Assembly (NCBI RefSeq): GCF_003838195.1
Contig: NZ_RCBY01000006.1
Span: forward strand, 1 to 64,000
DNA: 64,000 nt
Direction of reading: 5' to 3'
Source of the DNA: Okeania hirsuta
Lineage (GTDB): Bacteria; Cyanobacteriota; Cyanobacteriia; Cyanobacteriales; Microcoleaceae
Positions within the stretch are counted from its first letter, which is position 1, and the number at the start of each line of letters is the position of its first letter. Of the stretch, positions 18,531 to 27,248 are shown piece after piece. The translations under genes were made by a program, and so were the position numbers. The notes under the pieces were generated by a model, which made no database searches, was not told the DNA's origin, and worked only from the letters and a program-made list of their open reading frames with translations.

Positions 18531-19659
18531 TAGCTAGGCAGAATTAAATAGAAAACGTTCTGTGGTATGTTGGTCTTGTTGAGCGCGAGCTTCTACACCC
18601 TCTATAACAGCCATCGCCAAATCATATTCATCTTCAAAAATCCGACCAGCTAGTTCATGTGTTTTAAGTTGATGCCACTGTGCTTCAATCAGATTCATTT
18701 GTGAGGAATATTTGGGCAGTTGGAAGAAAAATAATCCTTGGGGCATGGCAATAACTCCAACGTTCTCTGATTTTTTTGCTCAGGTGTATAGAATGGTTAT
18801 CTTGAACTATTACTGTGATTTGTCCCGTCTGCTCAAAACCTTGAGAGGCTTGTTGAGCTTGCCAGTCCATTAGCTTAAGGTAAGATTCTCCTTTAAAAGA
18901 ACCTAACTTTAGTCCATCATCAAAACTAACTCCGATGGCATAAAGACCTAGAATATTTAACCTTTCCCCCCGTTTTTTTGTCTGTTTGAGGAGTTTTTGC
19001 TGTCCACAACGAGCATAACTGTAACTGACGGGACTCCAAATACAAAAACCGGATTCCTTTACGGAATTTTAGGCAAATCTCTCCTGCACTGTGAGACCAC
19101 AATAACCATTCGTGCGTCAGCTTTTTTGGCTTGTTTTTGTTGAGCATCTGGGGGGGGAAGGTTGTTGATATCTTGTCCTTTTCCAACGCCACCCCTTTTT
19201 TTGAGGACTTTTCAGTAGCGATCGCTACTGAGAGTCACTCCTCGCTCTTGAGATAGTTTTCGGGATAATTGAGCCGCATTATAGGTTCGTTCATCTTTTT
19301 CCAAACAAATCTCTATATGTTTTATATCTTCTTCAACCCACTTGGCTTTTCTTCCTCTACCTATCTTTTCCCACAGTCCCTCAAAACCTTGGCTTGACCA
19401 ACGGTGAAGACTGTTTCTCACGGTGTGAGGTGACTTATTTTTATATAGCAGCGATCGCTGCTACAGACCATCCATGATGATTGAGTCGAACTATTTCCGC
19501 TGTTTCTCTCACTCTTGAGGGGATTCCCTCAATTTTCTGGAATTCCAGCAGTTCTTTGTCTTCAGCTTCACTCAAATGTACTCTTAAAGGGGCTGGCACA
19601 CTATAAATTTTCCTCCATCTACTCGACTAGGCTATTTTACAACTTTTTTTGCCTGCCTA
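18531..19659 (-). mobile_element. IS630-family element nested in the IS1-type element
   Basis: A 1129-bp insert with ends TAGCTAGGCA and TAGGCAGGCA (read inward) beginning with TA, as in IS630/Tc1-mariner. The transposase is on the minus strand in pieces: an HTH region (LRVHLSEAEDKELLEF, ETAEIVRLNHHGWSVAAIAA, RNSLHRWSSQGFEGLWEK, about 19600-19370), a middle part (about 19200-18900), the DDE core ITVIVQDNHSIHLSKKIRE (about 18815-18760), and FFQLPKYSSQMNLIEAQWHQ (about 18730-18670). Several frameshifts make it inactive. It splits the host IS1-type transposase. Confidence 0.82.
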
Positions 19660-20006
19660 CTTAACTGCTGATTTGTGAGGTTTCAATATCTTGGACATAA
19701 GCATGATGAATCATCTGTCCTTTTTGAGAGGTAGCTCTCACCAAACTGACTACCGTATTATCGGCCAGATTCACGCTCTCGACTAATTCCTCTTAAACTA
19801 CTACCCTCAACGTGATCCTGTAGAACCATGGGCATTTTCTCTGGTTCAACTTTTCGCCGATAGTAGAGAGTGTCAAAAGTATCGGTGTTTGCCCAGCATT
19901 CCGCAGGAAAAGTTTGTAGGCATTCAGGACAATAATATCGTTGACTTCCTTTGCTAGTCTTTCCATGTTTATGAGTTTTCTGATGGCCACACAGAGGACA
20001 TTCCAT
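19660..20006 (-). pseudogene. IS1-family transposase, N-terminal zinc-finger part (InsA-like)
   Basis: It starts MECPLCGHQKTHKHGKTSKG, then QRYYCPECLQTFPA, the four-Cys finger of InsA. MVLQDHVEGSSLRGISRE and, after a frameshift, VSLVRATSQKGQMIHHAYVQ follow. It is cut at 19659 by the IS630-type insertion. The rest of the gene resumes at 18530. Confidence 0.8.
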
Positions 20007-20305
20007 GATGATTGAGAGTATTTAGGGACAATACTCATCTGATCATTCCCACACTTTCGCACAGGCACTACCCTATATGGCAATAGACAGATAGGTTAGG
20101 ACATAGAGTAATAATGATCTTTAGACAGGGAAATATTTTTCCTACTGTTTCCTGTTCCCTGGTATAAATAACTTAGATTTGCCTCTCCTCAATAAATCAG
20201 CTAAAAGTGATTATAGGACTATTAAATTTAAGCTCATTTATGTATTATTCAATAATAAGTAAAATTTATGCCTTCTACTTTCATTAAATATTTATTAACT
20301 TAATT

Positions 20306-20566
20306 ATGTCTAAATTACGCTGGCTAATTCTCAGTTCTTCTGCTTCTGGATTTGGTCTTTGTTCAGTTTTATTCGCCATCTTTACAGTGTTTAATGAATT
20401 AAGTATTTTAAACGTTTTGGTGCTGATTTTGGTCTTAGTTTTTTTGATGCTTAATTTAGTATTTACAGCTCATTATTTTTCTCAAATTTCCCGAGAACTA
20501 TACATTAGAGATAAAATGCAAACACAAATGAAGATGAGGGCTAAACCTACAAGGTATCGATATTAA
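20306..20566 (+). CDS. Small two-helix membrane protein (86 aa)
   Basis: An 86-residue protein with two predicted transmembrane helices (about 6-28 and 33-56). A charged C-terminal tail (SRELYIRDKMQTQMKMRAK) probably faces the cytoplasm. No family was recognised and there is no strong ribosome binding site before the ATG. It stands alone between the IS1-type element and the glutaredoxin gene. Confidence 0.55.
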   Translation: MSKLRWLILSSSASGFGLCSVLFAIFTVFNELSILNVLVLILVLVFLMLNLVFTAHYFSQISRELYIRDKMQTQMKMRAKPTRYRY

Positions 20567-20958
20567 ATTTTGAGTCAATCATTACTGTAATATAGTTGTC
20601 GGGAATATGGAACAGACTATTTATAGTAAATACTTACTAAATTAGTACAATATCATGTCTGTTTAATTAGCGATAAAAAAAATATATTCTCACTTCAACG
20701 GCAAATCTTCCTCATTCTTCCTGCTCCCCACTCCCTGCTCCCTTATTCTTATTTATCAGTATTCAAACAGATATGATCTAATACAACAATCTTGGGCAAA
20801 ATATTGATAGGTATATTTATAAAAAAAAGACACTTTTTATCAAGTCATAAAATTGCTAAATAAGGCAGAAGGTTAGTTTAAGTTGTTGCAATTTTCAGGA
20901 AAAATACGTTAAAAAGTATCTACACTTGCTAATTTATTACTAGGGCTAATTACTAAAA
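20567..20958. repeat. Intergenic region with a MITE-like repeat (about 20652-20778)
   Basis: The unit has inverted ends ATCATGTCTGTTTAAT and ATCATATCTGTTTGAAT and a TCCC-rich heptamer centre (GCTCCC/ACTCCC). It is related to the ATCATGTCCGGTTAA family at 5474-5622. No gene. Confidence 0.5.
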
Positions 20959-21276
20959 ATGTTTGACTTTATTAATCCTATTCTTGGTCGTCATCCAGAA
21001 CAAATCAAGGCTAACGTTGAAATTTATACTTGGCAAACTTGTCCCTATTGTATAAGGGCAAAACTTTTGCTGTGGTGGAAAGGTGTCAACTATACAGAAT
21101 ACAAAATAGATGGCAATGCAGCTGCCAGAAATACTATGGCTGAACGTGCGAATGGATATCGTACTGTGCCACAGATTTTTATCAATGACCAACATATTGG
21201 TGGCTGTGATGATATTTATACTCTAGATGGAAAGGGTGAGTTAGATCCTTTATTGAGTAAGCCTGCTGCTGCATAA
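20959..21276 (+). CDS. grxC: Glutaredoxin 3
   Basis: A 105-residue dithiol glutaredoxin with active site TCPYC (Cys28 and Cys31), the cis-Pro motif TVPQIFI and the glutathione-binding GGCDDIYTL. It reduces disulfides and protein-glutathione mixed disulfides, using GSH, in the cytoplasm. The N terminus is about 15 residues longer than E. coli GrxC, as in many cyanobacteria. It is monocistronic. Assignment is firm; GrxA/GrxC naming is by similarity only. Confidence 0.92.
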   Translation: MFDFINPILGRHPEQIKANVEIYTWQTCPYCIRAKLLLWWKGVNYTEYKIDGNAAARNTMAERANGYRTVPQIFINDQHIGGCDDIYTLDGKGELDPLLSKPAAA

Positions 21277-21454
21277 ATTTGGGATTATTTGAGAGTAAGA
21301 AAAAATTAAATTATTATAGCGCTACGTGCTAGGGAATAGGGAACAGGGAACAGGGAATAGAGAACTGTAAAATGGTTTTTCCTGTGGAAACGCTCTGCGA
21401 ATAAGATTGAAAAATGTCTTAACCAATTTTTGTAGTGGTATACACTTTAATTTA

Positions 21455-21557
21455 TAGTAGTCGAAGCAAATGGCGCGGACAGATCAAAAGCTTAAAACTC
21501 AGACAACATAATATTTTTCCTTCTTCTTTCTTCCTTCTTCCTTCTTTCTTCTGCTAT
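21455..21557. repeat. Dispersed repeat unit (ATCAAAAGCTTAAAACTCA type)
   Basis: A non-coding copy of a family with copies at 7487-7580, 56937-57025, 62064-62152 and, reversed, 39300-39930. It starts near TATAGTAGTCGAAG and ends in a run of TTCCTTC. It abuts the 3' end of menD. Confidence 0.65.
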
Positions 21558-23311
21558 AGCAATAGATTTGCTGCAAATTTATCTAAATTATTTAACCGCC
21601 ATTTAGCATCTAGTCGGCGGTTTGTTTGTAATTCTAAAACTCTTATTCCACTACTAGGTAGAGTATTTAAAAGTTGTTGTAATTGCTGCCAAGAAGATAT
21701 TTTCTGATGTTCTACACCATAAGTATTACATAGCTGGGCAAAATTAATATCTTGGGGAGTAGCAAAAAATTCTGTAAAAGGTGGTTCAAATTTAGCTATT
21801 GGTAACATTTCAAAAATTCCACCTCCCTGATTATTAATCAAAATAATAGTTAAATGACCGACTAATTTATTTCTCAGTAAAAAACCATTAGTATCATGTA
21901 AAAGTGCTAAATCTCCTGTTAATAAAACACTGCTTTGTTGACGATGAGCAATACCTAAAGCAGTTGATAAAGTACCGTCTATTCCATTTGCACCTCGATT
22001 GAAAAATGGCTTGATTTGGGAATTATTAGGAACCCAGAAAAATTCTACATCTCTGACTGGCATACTATTAGCAATAAATATTGGTGTACCTTGGGGTAAT
22101 ATTTGAGAAATTAACCAAGGTATTTTAGGTTCAAATATTTGATTAATTACTGCCATTTTTTTGTTGATCGCCTCTCTAACTTTTACTTCAGCATTGCACC
22201 ACAAATTTAAGTAATTGCCATCGGAATTACTATGGAAAAGTTTAGGAGTAAAAATTTTAGCTAGTTGTTCTACTGAAAGTTGTAAATGATTTGTCTTCCC
22301 ATGCAGCGGGTCAAAATTATCCTCACTTTCATCGATGATTAATCTGTGAGGGTTAGTTGTTTCTAGCCAGGTTCTTAATTGTTTACTTGTTGGTAATTCG
22401 CCGATTTGTAAAACTATTTTAGGAATAAGTTTTTGTGCTATTTCCTGATTCCTTAAAATTAAATCATAAGTACTAATCAAATAGGGATTTAACCGAGAAT
22501 AGTTTCTTAAAGGAGATAAACCTTCAGCTAAAACTGGGAACTTGATAATTTGAGAAATTTGAGCGATCGCTTGACAATATTTTTGAGGATTTTTGGGTTG
22601 TGCTAAACCTGCAATAATTATGCCTTCGCCAGATTGAAGTTGATTTTTTAAATCTAATGTTAAGTCAAAATTTGGCAAAAATTCTGTTGTGAAAATTGGT
22701 TGTACTGTAGCAAAAAAGTTTTGGGGGAATTGTGCTTCTAAGGAAATAACTTCTGGTTGGGGTATAGGAGGTAAAGGGTCTCGAAAAGGAATATTAAAAT
22801 GCACAGGTCCCGGTGTCGGTAAAGTTGTTTTTCTCCAACCATGAATAATTGTTTGTCTTAAATATTCAAGTATTTTTAGTTCTATAGAAGGCAAACTTAG
22901 TTCAACTTGCCAGTTGGGATAACTGCCATATAATTTAACTTGATCTATTGTTTGACCTGCATGACAATTTCGTAATTCTGGAGGTCTGTCTGCCGTTAAA
23001 ACTAATAGTGGGATACGACTTTCTTTTGCCTCTATTATGGCAGGATAAAAATTGGCAGCAGCAGTACCAGATGTACAAACTATTACCACAGGTTGATAAT
23101 TTTTCCTTGCTATTCCTAGAGCAAAAAATGATGCGGAACGTTCATCAAGAATAGGAATTGTTTCGATTTTTGGGTGAGTGGCAAAGGCAAATGTTAGAGG
23201 CGTGGAACGGGAACCAGGGCTAATAATTGCTGTAGTTAATCCTAGATATTGTAATGTTTCTACTAAAATTGATGCCCAGACTGTGTTTATATTTCTAAAA
23301 TCAATTGGCAT
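21554..23311 (-). CDS. menD: SEPHCHC synthase MenD
   Basis: A 585-residue thiamine-diphosphate enzyme. It joins isochorismate and 2-oxoglutarate to give SEPHCHC, the first committed step of phylloquinone/menaquinone synthesis. It has the N-terminal PYR domain with ISPGSRSTPLTFA (about 29-41) and the catalytic-Glu region DERSASFFALG. It also has the central TH3 domain and the C-terminal PP domain with the ThDP motif GDLALLHDTNGFLL and NNQGGGIFEMLP. Length and ATG start are standard. It is not in an operon with menF. Confident. Confidence 0.95.
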   Translation of the reverse strand: MPIDFRNINTVWASILVETLQYLGLTTAIISPGSRSTPLTFAFATHPKIETIPILDERSASFFALGIARKNYQPVVIVCTSGTAAANFYPAIIEAKESRIPLLVLTADRPPELRNCHAGQTIDQVKLYGSYPNWQVELSLPSIELKILEYLRQTIIHGWRKTTLPTPGPVHFNIPFRDPLPPIPQPEVISLEAQFPQNFFATVQPIFTTEFLPNFDLTLDLKNQLQSGEGIIIAGLAQPKNPQKYCQAIAQISQIIKFPVLAEGLSPLRNYSRLNPYLISTYDLILRNQEIAQKLIPKIVLQIGELPTSKQLRTWLETTNPHRLIIDESEDNFDPLHGKTNHLQLSVEQLAKIFTPKLFHSNSDGNYLNLWCNAEVKVREAINKKMAVINQIFEPKIPWLISQILPQGTPIFIANSMPVRDVEFFWVPNNSQIKPFFNRGANGIDGTLSTALGIAHRQQSSVLLTGDLALLHDTNGFLLRNKLVGHLTIILINNQGGGIFEMLPIAKFEPPFTEFFATPQDINFAQLCNTYGVEHQKISSWQQLQQLLNTLPSSGIRVLELQTNRRLDAKWRLNNLDKFAANLLL

Positions 23312-23354
23312 TTTTGAGTTTTGAATAGTAATAGGGTACTCATCACAAAAACTA

Positions 23355-23470
23355 ATACCAAATTGATAAGAAGTTGCATAGAAAAATATTTTAATCGGGG
23401 TTGACTGTAGATCGAGATAGACAAGTTAATAAATTTCATAATTCTGTGCCACCTCACATAAAATTGGTAT
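23355..23470. mobile_element. MITE-like repeat with ATACCAAATTG ends, copy 1
   Basis: A 116-bp unit with ends ATACCAAATTGATAAGAAG and CTCACATAAAATTGGTAT, partly inverted repeats. It is homologous (reversed) to 41570-41695: both contain TGCATAGAA near one end and AATTTCATxATTCTxTGC near the other. A second copy of just the right end lies at 23503-23521. Confidence 0.65.
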
Positions 23471-23586
23471 AACACCTACTACCTACCACCTAATTCTTGC
23501 AGCCTCACATAAAATTGGTATCAGGGTTATAAAAGTACCTGAAACAATAGAATATCAATTAACTGAACCTTTGCCTCTCTCTATAT

Positions 23587-24132
23587 CTAACTACTTCTGT
23601 TATTTACTTTAGTTTCCGACTTTTTCTTTTTAGCTTTAGACTTTTTTGGAGTCTCTTCTGGAGGCGGACCATAATCTCCATCTGGAAAATATTTTCGCTC
23701 AACTATATATTCTGGTTCCACTTCAATCCACAGCCGGGCACCCCCAGCTTGACTTTTATTAGGTTGATGAGGTTGATAAACGATTTGGCAAGGTCCGTTA
23801 ATTTTCAGGGCGTGGCAATATTTTTTTTTATCCCCCACTTTCACAGCAATTGCTGGATGAGAAGTTCCATTGTCTCGGTTGTAATCAATATTCTTCCGTA
23901 TAACATGAACAATAGTTTTGGCTTTGCGTTGAAGTTTGTTCCAAGTAGGTTGTGGACCACGACTACCTGGTGTAATCTCTGGCATTCCCCGATGGTTAAG
24001 GGGAATCATCCAAAGTCTTTTAAATTTATAAGCTCCTTGAACCCGGCCTTGATTAAGTAAAGTTCGCAATCTACCTGTTGAGATATTTAGCAGAAAAGCT
24101 GCTTGTGTTGTGGTTGTTGTTGAGATAGTCAT
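23587..24132 (-). CDS. Helix-turn-helix DNA-binding protein (181 aa)
   Basis: The N-terminal 45 residues read as an excisionase/MerR-type winged HTH (TQAAFLLNISTGRLRTLLNQ, GRVQGAYKFKRLWMIPL). A middle region (about 60-140) has conserved aromatic and Gly positions, and the C-terminal tail is rich in Lys (PKKSKAKKKKSETK). I infer a small DNA-binding regulator, or a factor left from a mobile element. It ends near the menD-side repeats and lies just downstream of the FGE pseudogene on the same strand. There is no clear partner. Function not known. Confidence 0.6.
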   Translation of the reverse strand: MTISTTTTTQAAFLLNISTGRLRTLLNQGRVQGAYKFKRLWMIPLNHRGMPEITPGSRGPQPTWNKLQRKAKTIVHVIRKNIDYNRDNGTSHPAIAVKVGDKKKYCHALKINGPCQIVYQPHQPNKSQAGGARLWIEVEPEYIVERKYFPDGDYGPPPEETPKKSKAKKKKSETKVNNRSS

Positions 24133-24179
24133 AACTATAACGTCTTAGTTTTGAAATTTGAGCGTATGATTTTTGATTG

Positions 24180-26224
24180 AATAAATTAATTTTAAATTTT
24201 GAAATACAATTTCATAAGTAGGGAGATAGAGAGAATCATATGTGAAGTTCTCTCCCGTTAAATCGGAGATTATAACGGGAGCTTCTAAAACAAGGATAAC
24301 TATACCCAAATTAATGTTGAAGTCACGCCTGGCACTCCGGCAATCCCAAGAATTGTAGTACCAGCTACCGCCACGGAGCAATCTTCTATTACCTAAATAA
24401 CATGGGAGCATGAAAGCCATCGTCTTTTAAGCGATGGATGAAAGGTGACTCGTCGGATTTTAATCCGAAGTATTTTATTTTACTATTTCCTCCAGTTTCC
24501 CAAGCACTTCCGTTAGTAGGCGCTCCATTATAATTATCGTGCCAAACATCTAGACACCATTCCCAGACATTCCTGTGCATATCGTATAAACCAAAGGCAT
24601 TGGGAGGAAAACTTCCTACATCTGTTGTTTGTCCTCTTTTCCCCTCATAGTTAACTAACTCAGACGTTATAGTTTTTCCAAAATAGAAAGGAGTAGTCGT
24701 CCCGGCGCGACAGACATATTCCCACTGACTCTCGCTGGGCAGGGTATAAATTTTCCCAGTTTTCTCAGATAGCTTTTAACAAAACTCTATGGCGTTGTGC
24801 CAATTCACATTTTCCTACTGGGCGACTTTCTCTTTTAAAGTGAGAAGGATTATTTCCCATAATGGCTTGGTACTGGTTTTGAGTAATAGGATATTTACTC
24901 ATATAAAAAGCTTGCAGAGTAACTTGATGTTGCGGACTTTCATTACTATCTCTTCCCGCCTCATTTTCCGGCGAACCCATGAGAAAACTTTCTCTAGGAA
25001 TATAAACCATTTCTAATTTAATCCCATTACCCAAGTATGCGATTTTTTGCCTGGCAGTTCCCTGGGTGCGGTTAATAATTTTGCCAGAGTTGTTGACAGT
25101 AACTACTTCAAAAGTAAAGACTTCCCCTTTCGTCTCCCACTGCCTTTTTTCCTCTGCATCTCTTTCTTGTTTTTACCTAGTCTTCGCTATTGGTTTTGTA
25201 ACCTCTTTTAATTTCTATTCCCACTCCTTGAAGTTCTTCATTTTCCCTGTAATTACTCAAATTCGATAAATTATCCCCACCAAACTTTTGATTTATCTCT
25301 TGTTCGGTTTTCCCTTTTGCCAAGAGTTTCTGTTTAACATTCGTTTCCCAATGTAAGGCACGTTGAATAGCAAATTCATAGAGAATTGTCGGATAATGTA
25401 GATTGCGAATTATAGTTTTGTAGAAAGGATAAATTTCTTGTCCGCCACTCCAATAGGCAACTTGAATATTAATCAAATCTCCATCTACTTCTGATTCTAT
25501 TAATAGTATAGGTTCAGATTTTAAGCGACTAAATATAGCTTTAACTGCACTACCTCTAGCAAAACGGTTACTATCCCAAGCGTGGTCTATTAATTCTGTG
25601 GGTCGTTGTTTGTTTTCTAGAGGATAGTATTTTTCGAGGAAATTTCGTAAGTTTTGGGAAAGACGTTTTTCTACTTTAGGAAATCCAGAAGTAGAAGTTT
25701 TATTTAGGTGTTCAAACGGTCATAGTCTATTTCTGGGGGTGCGAGTATTATTTGTATGGGCACAAGATTTCGTCCTTGATGATATTCAAGTATTTGCCAG
25801 GGGTAAATTTTGAGTAGCCAGTTATCTAATTCTTTAATTTCTAGGGCAGCTTCTCGTTGATATATTGCGTTGAGAAATTGAGTTTCTCGGTTATATTGAG
25901 CAAGTTCGATTTGTAGTTGTTTTTGTTGTTGAAATAGCCATGCTTGAAATTATTGATTGCTTTTAGCTATTTGCATATCCACTGCTTGAATAAATTCTTG
26001 GAGTGTCCGATTTTCTTGCCATTGGTACTAGACTATTTTGCCTTGAAATTCTTGACGATAAGTTTCTAGGTCAAATTGTGCAGAGATTTGTTTTTCTTGT
26101 AGTTCTTTTTGATGAGCAAAGCGTTGACTTTCCAAGTCTCTTTGAAATACTTGATTATTTTGTTGTAATTTTGCTTGAGCATCAAGATGTTGATATTCTA
26201 TTTCTGCCTGAAATTCTTGGTTAT
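24180..26224 (-). pseudogene. Coiled-coil plus formylglycine-generating-enzyme (FGE-sulfatase) protein, broken
   Basis: Read from 26224 downwards: a Gln-rich coiled coil (QRDLESQRFAHQKELQEKQ), a middle domain (WLLKIYPWQILEYHQGRN, DHAWDSNRFARGSAVKAIF, then LHYPTILYEFAIQRALHWE), and the FGE domain. The FGE domain runs from MVYIPRESFLMGSPENEAG through HQVTLQAFYMSKYPITQNQY and [17 protein letters not shown] to RRLLRGGSWYYNSWDCRSA. In-frame stops (for example near 26028 and 25949), frameshifts (near 24820 and 25720) and two hairpin-bearing inserts (about 24384-24482 and 24236-24290) break it. No start codon remains. Intact relatives use FGE domains as sulfatase modifiers or as sensor or effector modules. 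Confidence 0.75.
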
Positions 26225-26920
26225 TTAGTTACCATCTGTACCTGCATATCCTAAATAATGATAACTAGAATTATAAACTTTACGATCTTTTAAATAACCT
26301 ACATAATGACCATAGCGATCGCTACTTGTATGTAGGTCAATATGACCTGCATTATCTATTGTTGTGTAAGGATATTTATCGTCATAATTATATGCAGCAG
26401 TGGTGGATGAATTAAATTCTAAATGATGACTATATAGACTCATATTTTGACTCTCAAAAGTATGAGAACTTAAACTTAAATTATTTTGCTCTTGCTGAAA
26501 GTGAGAAATTTCTGGTGGTAGAGCATGAGAGTTTACCCCAGAAATTTCTGTACCAAAATTTTGATGTTCAAATTGCTGCTGCTGATGGAAATTATCGGTA
26601 AAATTTTGATTTATATCATGCGACGTTGAGGAAAAATCATCATTGTTAAGTAAACCATAATTGTCACTAATACCACTATCTTGATTTGCAAAATTATCGA
26701 ACGAAAAATTATTTTGCTCCAAGTCTATATTTGCCCCTAAACCCATACTTGAATGTTGATAGTCGAATTGCTGTTGCTGATGGAAACCATCGGTCAAATT
26801 CTGGTGTAAATCTTGATTTATGTCATCCAGTGTTGAGGATAAGTCATCGTTATTAAGTAAACCAGAATTATCACTAATACTGCTATCTTGATTTGACAAA
26901 TTATCAAATAAATTGTTCAT
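26225..26920 (-). CDS. Asn/Gln-rich low-complexity protein with an internal duplication (231 aa)
   Basis: Residues 1-130 are rich in Asn, Gln, Asp and Ser. They contain an imperfect tandem repeat of roughly 65-70 residues: NQDSSISDNSGLLNNDDLSS and NQDSGISDNYGLLNNDDFSS, each later followed by FHQQQQFxxQ. The C-terminal 60 residues differ and are rich in Tyr, Gly and His (GHIDLHTSSDRYGHYVGYL, YNSSYHYLGYAGTDG). No signal peptide or membrane segment. The prion-like composition suggests a disordered or assembly-forming protein. It sits directly upstream of the FGE pseudogene and may have been its partner. Confidence 0.6.
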   Translation of the reverse strand: MNNLFDNLSNQDSSISDNSGLLNNDDLSSTLDDINQDLHQNLTDGFHQQQQFDYQHSSMGLGANIDLEQNNFSFDNFANQDSGISDNYGLLNNDDFSSTSHDINQNFTDNFHQQQQFEHQNFGTEISGVNSHALPPEISHFQQEQNNLSLSSHTFESQNMSLYSHHLEFNSSTTAAYNYDDKYPYTTIDNAGHIDLHTSSDRYGHYVGYLKDRKVYNSSYHYLGYAGTDGN

Positions 26921-27248
26921 ATTAATTCTACCCTTAAACTATATTTGCATTATATCTTTATGGCAGTTGAAAACTAGCAGATAGTTGTGATAGATAAATT
27001 CTATTATTATATGTAGAGCTTACTGAATAAATAGAATGGTTGGCAAGCATTCAGTGGTCAGCTATCAGCTATCAGCTATCAGCTATGAGTTATTAACTCA
27101 TTATTGTGGCAGAAAGAATTAGTCTCGAAGAAGAATGAAAAGTTATTAATAAAATTGGTCATAAGCGAACCTTAGTCGTTGCTTGAATATGTTCAAAAGC
27201 TGAATGTTGAATGCTAATAGCTGAATGCTTACAAATGGTTGTATTTAC
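26921..27248. repeat. Intergenic region with a CAGCTAT heptamer array
   Basis: At about 27058-27090 the heptamer CAGCTAT is repeated about four times in tandem. The rest is AT-rich. No gene. Confidence 0.5.

Larger units (their letters stand above)
17908..20072 (-). mobile_element. IS1-family element carrying a nested IS630-type element
   Basis: Termini are GGTAGTGC...AAAGTGTGGGAATG at the left and its inverted match at the right (ending GCACTACC at 20072). A perfect 8-bp target duplication, CTATATGG, flanks it (17900-17907 and 20073-20080). The transposase reads on the minus strand: InsA-like zinc finger at 20006-19905, then VLQDHVEGSSLRGIS. An IS630-type insert follows at 19659-18531, then the InsB-like part with YYTDDWGGYERVLPPE, YFNWIWVHSR and APWNWNDLIT. 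Frameshifts and two REP insertions break the coding sequence, so it is inactive. Confidence 0.85.

Noticed and set aside
26390-26920. Possible CRISPR-like periodic pattern in the Asn/Gln-rich gene
   Set aside because: The periodicity is a protein-coding duplication with codon-level drift, not a repeat-spacer array.
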